Shown here: positions 25,723-34,097 of the stretch, piece by piece
Layout of the letters: each line of letters opens with the position of its first letter
Numbering within the stretch: position 1 is the stretch's first letter
Source: Trichlorobacter thiogenes
Lineage (GTDB): Bacteria; Desulfobacterota; Desulfuromonadia; Geobacterales; Pseudopelobacteraceae
Direction: 5' to 3'
Assembly: GCF_900167465.1 (NCBI RefSeq)
Contig: NZ_FUWR01000012.1
Span: 7,501-71,500 of the forward strand
DNA length: 64,000 bases
The notes under the pieces: generated by a model
What the model was told of the DNA's origin: nothing
Database searches by the model: none
The model's input: only the letters and a program-made list of their open reading frames with translations
Translations under genes and position numbers: made by a program

Positions 25723-26157
25723 ATGTTCAGCAGGCGCAGGAGCATACGGTGGTCAGTAAATAGCAGCTCTCTATTTGCACTGGCAATTGCCGGTCTGGTA
25801 TCGGCCACCCCCGGCAGTGTGCTGGCCGGAAGTTGCATGGATGGTAAACTTTCCTGCTCGATCAACTACATCTACAATGACACCCAAATCAAGATCATCA
25901 AGAGTGTCAAAATCGACTACTCCGCGACCATATCGCCAAGTGTAAAGACACGGGTGGAATGCAGCCAAGTCGCGGACGGCACGACAGACCTTGATTGCAG
26001 ATCATGGACAACCTATGCCTATATTTACCAGATCAAGGTGGCCTATCCTGGCAGGATAAAAAATCCGGGCTATTCCGCCATCATCGGTGACACGTGTGAA
26101 AAGGTATGCAATGCGCTTGGTATTGGGGTGTACTACATGAACGGCAGACCGTTGTAA
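25723..26157 (+). CDS. Small secreted protein, unknown family
   Basis: A 144-residue protein with a long signal peptide ending near SVLAGS. The mature part begins SCMDGKLSCSINYIYND and has six cysteines in all, with a C-terminal CEKVCNALGIG. GGAGG precedes the ATG at 25723; an upstream in-frame start would include the hairpin. No family recognised. Confidence 0.7.
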   Translation: MFSRRRSIRWSVNSSSLFALAIAGLVSATPGSVLAGSCMDGKLSCSINYIYNDTQIKIIKSVKIDYSATISPSVKTRVECSQVADGTTDLDCRSWTTYAYIYQIKVAYPGRIKNPGYSAIIGDTCEKVCNALGIGVYYMNGRPL

Positions 26158-26159
26158 CC

Positions 26160-26260
26160 GTCTATTGTCACCCGATCGGCTTCTGTGATCCGGTCATTAA
26201 GGTGCTGAATGCCCTGCTAATGGCGGACGGGGACGACAGAGTAAACCGGGAGTGCCCTAG
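26160..26260 (+). pseudogene. Decayed 3' end of a small-lipoprotein gene
   Basis: One frame reads KVLNALLMAD, matching KVLNALLAAD near the C-terminus of the lipoprotein at 17116. As there, the fragment ends at a repeated sigma-54 module (module 7). It has no start and no signal peptide. Confidence 0.55.
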
Positions 26261-26270
26261 CGCGCTATAT

Positions 26271-26364
26271 GCCGACATTGTTGGCGTATCCGGACGAATG
26301 TTGGCGCACAGCAATGACATAATATACTGATATAACTACTTTCATCATTTGGCACGAACTCTGC
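26271..26364 (+). promoter_or_regulatory. Sigma-54 promoter module 7
   Basis: Inverted repeat GCCGACATTGTTGGC at 26271-26285, third half-site GTTGGC at 26300-26305, A/T-rich block from 26316, GG at 26351-26352 and GC at 26363-26364. It precedes a run of secreted-protein genes up to 29018. Confidence 0.83.
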
Positions 26365-26399
26365 GTTAGTAATTTTACCTTACAATACAGGAGATAGCC

Positions 26400-26843
26400 A
26401 TGAAATCAGCCAGTGTCATTACCCTGTTTTTCTGTTTCTTGTGCCTGACCATACTTGCGCCAAATCGGGCTCGGGCGTTTCAGCTCCAGCTTCCCAACAC
26501 CTATCAATGGAAGGTACAGTTGCCGAGTGACCTGCCGTTTGATCACTACACGATCACCATGCAGGCCGGCGGGACAACAAATACTGTGGTCCTGCAGCGG
26601 GGACAGATCTACACCTGGACAGCCCCCTATAACACGCCGCTCATGACAATCGAGGGGTGGAGGGTTGATAAATACAACAATAGGATCTATTTGGCAGGCC
26701 GCACCTGCGCCGGCACCGATTATGTACAAGGCCTTAATTTTGTCGAATGCAAATACAGTGTCAGTGTCAGGGTCTGCCCCAAACCGTCAATACCGCCTGA
26801 TCCTGTCTTGGAGAACGTCAAATACGGTTTCTGCCCTAATTAG
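26400..26843 (+). CDS. Small secreted protein, unknown family
   Basis: A 147-residue protein with a signal peptide ending near ARAFQL. The mature part is rich in Thr, Tyr and Val and looks all-beta (YTITMQAGGTTNTVVLQRGQ), with four cysteines in the C-terminal half (RTCAG, VECKY, RVCPK, GFCPN). A chaperone- or lectin-like sandwich is possible but not shown. GGAG precedes the ATG. First gene after module 7. Confidence 0.72.
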   Translation: MKSASVITLFFCFLCLTILAPNRARAFQLQLPNTYQWKVQLPSDLPFDHYTITMQAGGTTNTVVLQRGQIYTWTAPYNTPLMTIEGWRVDKYNNRIYLAGRTCAGTDYVQGLNFVECKYSVSVRVCPKPSIPPDPVLENVKYGFCPN

Positions 26844-26903
26844 CCGGAATAAGTTCAACGCTTAATTCAGCTTAACACCACAATTCCAGGGGGAAAGATC
26901 CTG

Positions 26904-27380
26904 ATGAAGACGCGGCAATACATTAGAAGTTTCCTTGTAGCAGCACTCCTCATGGCGACAATCACCGGTCAGTCAGAGGCAAAGGATTTCAGCGAAACCT
27001 GCAGAAACATATCACTACAAGGAAAGTACCTTAGCGCTGTGTGCATGACCTCAATGAAGTGTACCCCGGGCATAGAATCCCCCTGTATCTGTGACTTTCT
27101 CGGAATGAATTGCCGTATCGGACGGCCAACCGCAATCGATCTTAATCAGGGCATCTCAAATGTAGCGGGAGCGCTAAAATTTAAAGGGACAAATTTTAGT
27201 ACCACCTGCAGCAACCTCCATCTTGAGGTAAAACCAGGTTATGAGGTTGCGATGACTGGTAGCGTGACCTTACATGCAAAGTGTAAAACCTGGGGACCTC
27301 TGTCTCTGGACATTCCTGCAGCACTCGATCTAAATACCGGTATTAGCAACAATAAGGGAGTGCTGCTGTTTGACCAGTAG
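26904..27380 (+). CDS. Secreted cyanovirin-N (CVNH) lectin
   Basis: A 158-residue protein with a signal peptide ending near SEAKDF. Two tandem CVNH halves are visible. Half 1 (about 28-95) has FSETCRNISLQG, YLSAVC, IDLNQGISNVAGALKF; half 2 (about 98-158) has FSTTCSNLHLE, LHAKCKT, LDLNTGISNNKGVLLF. C33-C47 and C102-C127 correspond to the two disulfides of cyanovirin-N. A Cys-rich insertion with four extra cysteines (53, 61, 63, 70) lengthens half 1. CVNH domains bind mannose-rich glycans; secretion suggests binding of foreign or own surface sugars. Confidence 0.85.
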   Translation: MKTRQYIRSFLVAALLMATITGQSEAKDFSETCRNISLQGKYLSAVCMTSMKCTPGIESPCICDFLGMNCRIGRPTAIDLNQGISNVAGALKFKGTNFSTTCSNLHLEVKPGYEVAMTGSVTLHAKCKTWGPLSLDIPAALDLNTGISNNKGVLLFDQ

Positions 27381-27426
27381 GGATAACTGGTGAGGGAGTA
27401 TAAATAAACCTGATAAGGAAAAGTAA

Positions 27427-27712
27427 ATGAAGAAAAAAACACAGTGGTAATCGGGATGGTGGTCTATTTCATGATGATGGCGACTGTGGCCTGGGCTCTA
27501 GCGTCAGCATGGCTTCCGCTGATTCACTGACGGTAGTGCTGGCAAACAGGCTTCCAGGCAGCGTTCAGGTGGTAGCTAAAGTAGGCGGGTGGAGCATGTA
27601 TTAAATTGCAGTACGATCCGGTTTAACCGCAGGCGTAGCAGGATGTAGCCACTGGTTTACCATGTCTTGCACTACCGCTAATAGCTGCTATTCTCTCATT
27701 TATGTCAAATAG
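27427..27712 (+). pseudogene. Frameshifted secreted-protein pseudogene
   Basis: AAGGAAA precedes an ATG at 27427, but the frame stops after seven codons in an A-rich run. Shifting frame restores a typical signal peptide core (VVIGMVVYFMMMATVAWALA). A second shift then gives SADSLTVVLANRLPG, one in-frame TAA, and a further tail with three cysteines to the stop at 27710. At least two frameshifts and one nonsense codon show decay of a small secreted-protein gene. This fills most of the 27381-27822 gap. Confidence 0.65.
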
Positions 27713-27822
27713 ATCGACAGCGGAAAACAGAGCTGGACTTTCCAGCAGCAGAGACAACGGATAGCGGCACAGGACAATGAAAACGGAAGCTCAGACAGTA
27801 GTTTATACAAAAGGAGGGTATC

Positions 27823-28236
27823 ATGAGACTGGCAACGATCATCAGTATCCTGGTTATTTTGGCTTCTTCGGCCTCAGCTCACGCCAATGGCTGTCATTTT
27901 CTGGATCTGTATGCGTTTATAAAAGACTACCGGATCGGTGATGTGTACTGTTCAAAAGGCAAACTGATGGGCAAGGCCACCAACGACCTTTATGTTCAGC
28001 AAATCGGCGGGGAGGGACCAAGTTGCGATGTGACGTTCATCCAAAACAGTGCAGCGCCATTTGGTAACAACTGGGTAGAAGTTTCCAAGATACATATCCA
28101 GCAAAACCTGTGTGCCTTGAAGGCAGGTAACATCCATGTCAGCCACCTGAGCGGCAAGGTTCCCACCTACACGACAAAGGAAGGGAGTTTCTCACACAGC
28201 CGAAGCGGAAACATAACCATTACCGGCTTCAAGTAG
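27823..28236 (+). CDS. Small secreted protein, unknown family
   Basis: A 137-residue protein with a signal peptide ending at SAHANG. The mature part has four cysteines (GCHFL, VYCSK, SCDVT, NLCAL) and a beta-like Ser/Thr C-terminus (SHSRSGNITITGF). AAAGGAGG precedes the ATG. It is in the module 7 gene run, after the pseudogene. No family recognised. Confidence 0.72.
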   Translation: MRLATIISILVILASSASAHANGCHFLDLYAFIKDYRIGDVYCSKGKLMGKATNDLYVQQIGGEGPSCDVTFIQNSAAPFGNNWVEVSKIHIQQNLCALKAGNIHVSHLSGKVPTYTTKEGSFSHSRSGNITITGFK

Positions 28237-28284
28237 CTATCGATACAGAAGGAGTCCGTTCCCTTCGGCAGACAAGAGAGCATC

Positions 28285-28608
28285 ATGCAAGCAGCGTGCA
28301 AATCGTTTCATCGACCCCCAATAGCAATCCTACTCCAGCAGATCGGATCTGCGGCGCTGATCGTCTTTTTCATGTCGGCAATCAGCGCTGCAGCTGCCCC
28401 GACCCCCAAATATGCCCCCAAAACCGTGCCATTATCCCGCGACCACGTCTATTTCCAGAATCCTGCCCATCCGGCTCCCGACTACTGGGCCTTATCCGGC
28501 AAGCCGGTGGCGGATTCCCGTCGCTGTAACAGCTCAAGCTGGACAGAAAACCGCTTAAACACAAAGGGGAGGACAAAATGCATCGCTACTTCTTTAAAGG
28601 TTTCATGA
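28285..28608 (+). CDS. Small secreted protein, possibly truncated
   Basis: A 107-residue frame with an N-terminal hydrophobic export signal ending near SAAAAP. The segment VPLSRDHVYF...PAPDYWALSGK looks like the start of a larger conserved protein, and the tail from about residue 80 runs into the leader and first codons of the next gene (30-base overlap), which is unlike its neighbours. A frameshift or deletion that removed the rest is likely. Function not assigned. Confidence 0.5.
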   Translation: MQAACKSFHRPPIAILLQQIGSAALIVFFMSAISAAAAPTPKYAPKTVPLSRDHVYFQNPAHPAPDYWALSGKPVADSRRCNSSSWTENRLNTKGRTKCIATSLKVS

Positions 28609-29018
28609 TACTCGCAGCGGCAATTCTTGCGCTGACAGCCTCGGTGCCTTCGAGCTGGTCAGGTACTTACATTGAAGAAGAGTATAAAAAAGTGGAAGCC
28701 TTCACAGTTGCAAGCCCATGGAAATGTACTTTTTCAAAGCTGCTGTTCTCTTCTGTCATCGAGTTCTGGCGCTGGGGCACATGGGAATCTTTCGAGCTGA
28801 TGTATCAGGATACGTCAAGGCGGGGTTATAATCACCATTACAGATCCATATGCTACGCTTGCTATCATACAAGCGGCAATAGTTATGAGTGTTACATGGG
28901 CTCTTGTTTGGAAGGGAGTGCTGCAAGCGGCGACAGGACCGGACAGGTAGCACTGGACCCTGGTGTAACCAAGGAACAGGCCTGCAAGATTGTTTTCGAA
29001 AAGCTTCATGTGAAGTGA
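28578..29018 (+). CDS. Small secreted cysteine-rich protein, unknown family
   Basis: A 146-residue protein with a signal peptide ending near SSWSGT. The mature part has six cysteines (WKCTF, SICYACYH, YECYMG, SCLEG, QACKI counted by motif) and several aromatic residues. GGGGAGG precedes the ATG. It is the last gene before module 8. No family recognised. Confidence 0.7.
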   Translation: MHRYFFKGFMILAAAILALTASVPSSWSGTYIEEEYKKVEAFTVASPWKCTFSKLLFSSVIEFWRWGTWESFELMYQDTSRRGYNHHYRSICYACYHTSGNSYECYMGSCLEGSAASGDRTGQVALDPGVTKEQACKIVFEKLHVK

Positions 29019-29109
29019 CAACAAAAACCGTATTCAAGGGACGCCGGGTGACAAAAAAATGAAGCGGAGTTCCGCCTGTTTCCGTATCACAATGCAGAGC
29101 CGTTAAACC

Positions 29110-29204
29110 GCCAACAATGTTGGCAGAACCAGGCGTAAGTTGGCAGCTGCCGCAGAGATACAAGGTCATTAATTCAGCATGTTAGCCATTGGCACATCTA
29201 TTGC
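29110..29204 (+). promoter_or_regulatory. Sigma-54 promoter module 8
   Basis: Inverted repeat GCCAACAATGTTGGC at 29110-29124, third half-site GTTGGC at 29139-29144, GG at 29191-29192 and GC at 29203-29204. The middle A/T block is weaker than in other copies. A leader of nearly 200 bases (29205-29399) without a clear gene follows before the ATG at 29400. Confidence 0.82.
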
Positions 29205-29399
29205 TGAACAAGGTAACAACGGCAGAATGAAGGGAAACTGCCACTTCGTTACAAGTAACAGGTATAGCCAGGATACAGGCCTGCGAGGCCGTATTCAGGG
29301 AAACCAGATAATGTCAGAATAGCAACCGAACGACCGCTATTAGCATTCTATTGTCCCCATTCATTTGGGAACGTCCCTACGTAAACCAAGGAGATCGCC

Positions 29400-29780
29400 A
29401 TGAAAAAGACAACCCTCATCACCGCATTCGCCACCCTGCTGACAACCGTACTGTGCAGTCTGGGCAGCGCCGAAGCCGGTATGGTCAAGGTCATCAACAA
29501 CTCAAATTTCGTACTCGGCGTCGGCGTCAAATTCAGCGACGGCAGTAAAAGCAGCCCCGAGATCATCAACCCCAACAGCTCCAAGCCGGGGCTGGGATCA
29601 CCGGTAAAAGCGGTCAGCCAGATCAAGGTGGTCAACACCACCGACGGTACCGATCCCAGCAAGGCAGTATTGAAGGAGTATCAGGAGCCAGCTCCCAAGC
29701 TGCTAAAAGACTACGTTGTTACCGTGGACAAACAGGGCGGTGTTATCGTTACCTCAAGTACCCCGGCGGGTTTCTTTTAA
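29400..29780 (+). CDS. Small secreted protein, distant relative of the VTIINKT group
   Basis: A 126-residue protein with a signal peptide ending at AEAGMV. The mature start AGMVKVINNSNF parallels AGQVTIINKTQDW of the proteins at 19656 and 22913, and the end has DYVVTVDKQGGVIVT. It has no cysteines in the mature part, unlike the others. AAGGAG precedes the ATG. It is the first gene after module 8 and leads the NagZ/transport run. Confidence 0.72.
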   Translation: MKKTTLITAFATLLTTVLCSLGSAEAGMVKVINNSNFVLGVGVKFSDGSKSSPEIINPNSSKPGLGSPVKAVSQIKVVNTTDGTDPSKAVLKEYQEPAPKLLKDYVVTVDKQGGVIVTSSTPAGFF

Positions 29781-29824
29781 ACGGTCGAAAGCAGTCGTTT
29801 ATTCTTAAAAAGGAGGAGAACTGC

Positions 29825-29881
29825 ATGAACAAGAGCATCCCAATCAGCACCTTTATCCCCGTTGCCGTACTCAACCTTTGA
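29825..29881 (+). CDS. Possible 18-residue leader peptide or signal-peptide stub
   Basis: ATG at 29825 follows a very strong AAAGGAGGAG and opens 18 codons (MNKSIPISTFIPVAVLNL) ending in TGA at 29881, 30 bases before the NagZ-like gene. It looks like the start of a signal peptide. It could be a stub of a lost secreted-protein gene or a short translated leader. Confidence 0.4.
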   Translation: MNKSIPISTFIPVAVLNL

Positions 29882-29910
29882 GCCGTAAACACTGAATCCT
29901 GCGAGGAAAC

Positions 29911-31098
29911 ATGCAGACCTGCACCCGCCGTACCTTTCTCAAAAACAGCGCCCTGACCGGTGCATCCCTGTTGCTGCCCGGCCTGCTGCTGGGCGGCTGC
30001 GCCGCCACCCGTCCGGCAATCCGGCAGAGCTTTCCCGACCTGCAGTCATGGCCGCTGGAGCGTAAGATCGCCCAGATGCTGCTGTTGGGGTTTCCCGGCG
30101 AGACCCTGGAACCGGGCAGCCCGATTGATCAGGCCATCCGGCGCTACGGTGCAGGCGGGGTGGTGCTGTTTGACAACAACATTGATCTGGGGGAGACCGG
30201 TCGCAACATCACATCCCCGGCCCAGTTAAAGCAATTGACCAGTGTCCTGCAACAGGCAGCAGAAGTGCCTCTTCTGATTGCGGTTGATCAGGAAGGGGGC
30301 GTGGTTGCCCGGCTGAAGGATCGCTATGGCTTTCCGGCAACGGTATCAGCCAAGCATCTGGGGCAGCAGAACCGACTGGAGCTGACCCGCGCATCCAGCG
30401 ACAGCCTTGCAGCAACGCTGGAGGAATACGGCTTCAACCTGAACCTGGCGCCGGTGGTTGACCTGGCAACAAACCCGGACAATCCGGTAATCGCCTTCAA
30501 AGAGCGCAGTTTTTCTGCCGACCCTGCCCTGGTAACGGCCCATGCTGCCGAGTTCATCAAGGGCCACCACCGTCACCAGATCCTGACCTGCCTGAAGCAC
30601 TTCCCCGGCCACGGCAGCTCTCGGGATGATTCCCACCTGGGCCTGGTGGATGTGACCCGTTACTGGCATGAAAACGAACTGCAGCCCTACCGTGACCTGA
30701 TCAGCCAGGGGCTGTGCGATATGGTGATGACCGCCCACACCTTTAATACCGCCATAGATCCCCTGTACCCTGCCACCCTTTCAAAAGCCACCATTGATGG
30801 TATACTTCGCAAACAGTTGGGCTTTAACGGCGTGGTGGTCAGCGACGACCTGTACATGGGGGCGATTATCCAACATTACAGCTATGAGACCGCGGTGGAA
30901 AAGGCGATTAATGCCGGGGTTGATCTGCTGGTGGTGGCCAATGACAAGCTCTACAGCCCCGACATCATGCCCCGCACCATTGAGCTGCTGTTAACGATGG
31001 TGGAGCAAGGCAGGATTTCACGGGAACGGATCGATCAGGCCTGCAACCGGATTATAGCGATGAAGAAGCGCACATTGAAACATGGGGATGCTGCATGA
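29911..31098 (+). CDS. Exported NagZ-like beta-N-acetylhexosaminidase (GH3)
   Basis: A 395-residue glycoside hydrolase family 3 protein. The N-terminus carries a twin-arginine motif (RRTFLK) and a lipobox (LLGGC), so it is a periplasmic lipoprotein, whereas E. coli NagZ is cytoplasmic. The NagZ hallmark KHFPGHGSSRDDSH is complete and the nucleophile lies in VVSDDLYMG (Asp near 312). It removes terminal GlcNAc from muropeptides. The stop overlaps the receptor/permease start by four bases, which points to co-expression with uptake of the products. Confidence 0.9.
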   Translation: MQTCTRRTFLKNSALTGASLLLPGLLLGGCAATRPAIRQSFPDLQSWPLERKIAQMLLLGFPGETLEPGSPIDQAIRRYGAGGVVLFDNNIDLGETGRNITSPAQLKQLTSVLQQAAEVPLLIAVDQEGGVVARLKDRYGFPATVSAKHLGQQNRLELTRASSDSLAATLEEYGFNLNLAPVVDLATNPDNPVIAFKERSFSADPALVTAHAAEFIKGHHRHQILTCLKHFPGHGSSRDDSHLGLVDVTRYWHENELQPYRDLISQGLCDMVMTAHTFNTAIDPLYPATLSKATIDGILRKQLGFNGVVVSDDLYMGAIIQHYSYETAVEKAINAGVDLLVVANDKLYSPDIMPRTIELLLTMVEQGRISRERIDQACNRIIAMKKRTLKHGDAA

Positions 31099-34097
31099 AG
31101 AAGATTCTGCTGACGACCGTCAGCCTGCTACTGTTGATACTCTGCGCAGCAGGCTGTAGCAAGACAGAAAAGACAATCACCCGTCTTGATGATGCCAAGA
31201 CAGCAAAGATCGGCGTCATGACCGGCACCACCGGCGAAGAGATTACCAAAGCGCGCTTTCCCAATGCCCAGGTAAAAAGCTTTGATGATGTGATGGATGC
31301 GGTTGCCGCCCTGAAGTCGGGGCAGCTTGAGGCGATCGTCACCGCCCTGCCCACCGCTGTTCAGGTCTCAAAGGTAAACAAAGAATTCACCACCCTGCCG
31401 GAACCGCTGGATAATGAAGACACCGCCATCGCCCTGAGAAAAGCAGACAGCCAGCTTTTGGCTGATCTGAACCGGATTATTAGCGATCTGCAGGCAGACG
31501 GCACCCTGGCCTCCATGCGGAAGCGTTGGTTAAAGGCAGATACCGGACCCTATGAAGAGCTGAAGCTTACGCCACCCACATCAGGAAAGCTGCTTAAGAT
31601 CGGGGTATCTGCCACCCGCGAACCGCTCAGTTTTGTGGATAAGGATGGTCGGGTCACCGGCCATGACGGCGAACTGGCCCGTCTGATCAGCATCAAGCTT
31701 AACCGCCCGATTGAGTTTTCAAACATGAAGTTCATGGCGCTGATACCTGCCCTGCAGTCAGGCAAGGTAGATATGATCCTGAGCGGCATGACCGCCACGG
31801 ATGAGCGCAAAAAAGCGGTCAACTTCACCCGCCCCTACTTTGCCAATGCCCAGGTGATGCTGGTAAAAAATGCGGTAAAAACTGCTGCTGCGTCAGACGA
31901 CTCACTGGCAGGGCTGGGCAACAAGCGGATCTGCGTACTGAACGGCTCAGCCGGTGATCTGGCTGCCCGCAAAAACTTTCCCGGCGCACAGTTCCAGACC
32001 TTTACTGCCGCAGCTGATGCGGCCCTGGCGATCAAGGCCAACAAGGCCGATGCCTTTATCTATGACAAAAGCGTACTGCTGAACCTGGTTGTAAAGAACC
32101 CTGAACTGGTGATTCTTGACAAGCCGGTGGCCAAGCTGGAGGTGGCTGCAGCAATTAAAAAAGAGAACAGCCAACTGCTTGCAGAAATAAACAGGGCACT
32201 CCAAAACCTGAAAACAGAAGGCGACCTGCAACGACTCAGGCAAAAGTGGGTTGACGCAAAGTACAGCGCAACGCCAACGCTGTCGGCCACCGACACCACC
32301 GCCGCTAATGGTGTGCTGAAGATGGGTACCTGTGCCAATCTTGAACCGTTTTCTTTCCAGTCCAACGGCAAACTGACCGGCCTGGATATTGAACTGAGCC
32401 AGCTGATCGGCAAACAGCTTGGCAAAAAAGTTCAGATTGTTGATATGAATTTTGAGGCCCTGATTCCTGCCTTGCAATCAGGCAAAATCGACTTTGCCCT
32501 CTCCAATTTCAATGTAACTGACGAGCGCAAGAAACTGATCAACTTTTCCGCGCCGTACATCACTAACGACATCGGTGCGTTGGTCAGACGGAGCGACCTT
32601 CCGTCCAGTTCCGGCACCACCGGCGCCAAACCGGAAAAAGCAGGGGGTCTGCTACGCACTGCCGACGATCTGAAGGATAAACGGATCGGCGTTCTGCTGG
32701 GTTCGGTCCATGACACCTACGCCACCAAACAGTATCCCCAGGCCACCATCCTGCAGTACAAAAGCCCTCCTGATCTGATACTGGCGGTCAAATCCGGCAA
32801 GGTTGATGCTGCCTTTTATACCCACGAAACCCTGCTGGAGGTTCTGCGACAAGACAAAGAGTTGGCACTGCTGGGAAAACCGCTCTTTTCCGTTCCAATC
32901 GCAGTCGGCTTTAACAAGGGTAATGACGCACTGAAAGACCAGTTCAACACCTTCCTGCGTCAGATCAAATCAAACGGCCAGTTTAATGACATGGTCACCC
33001 GCTGGATCCTGCAGGGCAGCACCCAGATGCCAAACATTGACAATACAAAGAACAATGGCCGACTGGTGATCGGCATTGTCAGCGACAAGGGGATGCCGTT
33101 CACCATCATTAAAGACAATAAAATGATCGGCTTTGATGTTGAATTGGCTGAACGGTTTGCCGCCTACCTGGGCAAGGAACCGGTCTTTGCCGACATGGAG
33201 TTTGGCAGCCTGATTGCCGCCGCCTCAACCAACAAGATCGACGCTATCTTCAGTACCCTGATGATTACCGACGAGCGGAAGAAGCAGGTCGCTTTTTCAG
33301 AGCCGTACTATGAACTGGGGGCCAGTGTCTTTGCGCTGAAGAAGAATACTGCTGATGCTGACACAACAAGTCATGGCCCCAAGCTGGCTGCCCCTTCCTT
33401 CATCACCAACCTCGTTGCCAGCTTTCAGAGCAACATCATCCATGAAAAGCGTTATCTGCTGATCCTAGACGGCCTTAAAACCACCGTGATCATCTCCATC
33501 TTTGCCACCATCTTCGGCACCCTGCTGGGTGCCTTGGTCTGCTTCATGCGGATGGCACAATCAAACCTGCTGAATCTGCCTGCCAAGCTCTACATCGCCA
33601 TCCTGCGGGGCACACCGGTACTGGTGCTGTTGATGCTGATCTTCTATGTGGTCTTTGCCTCAGTCAATATCAACCCGGTGATTGTGGCAATCATCGCCTT
33701 TGGGATGAACTTTGCCGCCTACACCGCAGAGATCTTCAGGACCGGCATTGAAGGGGTGGAAAAGGGACAGACTGAGGCCGGTATTTCTCTGGGCTTCACC
33801 AAGACCAGCACCTTCTTCCATATTGTGCTGCCCCAGATGGTGCGGCGGATCCTGCCGGTCTACAAAGGAGAGTTTATCTCGCTGGTCAAGATGACCTCCA
33901 TTGTGGGCTACATCGCAGTGCAGGACCTGACCAAGGCCAGTGACATCATCCGCAGCCGCACCTTTGATGCCTTCTTCCCGCTGGTGATGGTGGCCATACT
34001 CTACTTCCTGATCTCATGGTTCCTGATGCAGTCCCTGGAGTACCTGGAACGGGTCACAGATCCAAAATTCAAAAAGAAAAAGGTGGCCAACCAATGA
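31095..34097 (+). CDS. Giant amino-acid receptor/permease fusion with three permuted receptor units
   Basis: A 1000-residue lipoprotein-like fusion (lipobox CAAGC near residue 20). Six half-domains alternate in the order lobe II (about 35-150), I (165-255), II (270-390), I (405-495), II (515-645), I (655-745), then a GlnP/HisM-type permease (about 765-985) with [19 protein letters not shown]. Lobe I halves show the pattern TxEPxSFxD, ALQSGKxD, TDERKKxxxF; lobe II halves end in GxxxxMxxRW. SBP_bac_3 proteins normally start with lobe I, so these units are permuted. The receptor is tethered to its own permease; the ATPase is encoded next, with a four-base overlap. Confidence 0.9.
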   Translation: MKKILLTTVSLLLLILCAAGCSKTEKTITRLDDAKTAKIGVMTGTTGEEITKARFPNAQVKSFDDVMDAVAALKSGQLEAIVTALPTAVQVSKVNKEFTTLPEPLDNEDTAIALRKADSQLLADLNRIISDLQADGTLASMRKRWLKADTGPYEELKLTPPTSGKLLKIGVSATREPLSFVDKDGRVTGHDGELARLISIKLNRPIEFSNMKFMALIPALQSGKVDMILSGMTATDERKKAVNFTRPYFANAQVMLVKNAVKTAAASDDSLAGLGNKRICVLNGSAGDLAARKNFPGAQFQTFTAAADAALAIKANKADAFIYDKSVLLNLVVKNPELVILDKPVAKLEVAAAIKKENSQLLAEINRALQNLKTEGDLQRLRQKWVDAKYSATPTLSATDTTAANGVLKMGTCANLEPFSFQSNGKLTGLDIELSQLIGKQLGKKVQIVDMNFEALIPALQSGKIDFALSNFNVTDERKKLINFSAPYITNDIGALVRRSDLPSSSGTTGAKPEKAGGLLRTADDLKDKRIGVLLGSVHDTYATKQYPQATILQYKSPPDLILAVKSGKVDAAFYTHETLLEVLRQDKELALLGKPLFSVPIAVGFNKGNDALKDQFNTFLRQIKSNGQFNDMVTRWILQGSTQMPNIDNTKNNGRLVIGIVSDKGMPFTIIKDNKMIGFDVELAERFAAYLGKEPVFADMEFGSLIAAASTNKIDAIFSTLMITDERKKQVAFSEPYYELGASVFALKKNTADADTTSHGPKLAAPSFITNLVASFQSNIIHEKRYLLILDGLKTTVIISIFATIFGTLLGALVCFMRMAQSNLLNLPAKLYIAILRGTPVLVLLMLIFYVVFASVNINPVIVAIIAFGMNFAAYTAEIFRTGIEGVEKGQTEAGISLGFTKTSTFFHIVLPQMVRRILPVYKGEFISLVKMTSIVGYIAVQDLTKASDIIRSRTFDAFFPLVMVAILYFLISWFLMQSLEYLERVTDPKFKKKKVANQ

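Noticed and set aside
28285-28608. Possible phytochelatin-synthase-like or papain-like N-terminus
   Set aside because: A few residues recall such families, but the catalytic part is missing and the similarity is from memory only, so no function was assigned.
10121-29204. CRISPR array as an explanation for the repeated GTTGGC motifs
   Set aside because: The repeats are kilobases apart, each tied to a promoter, with no regular spacers and no cas genes.
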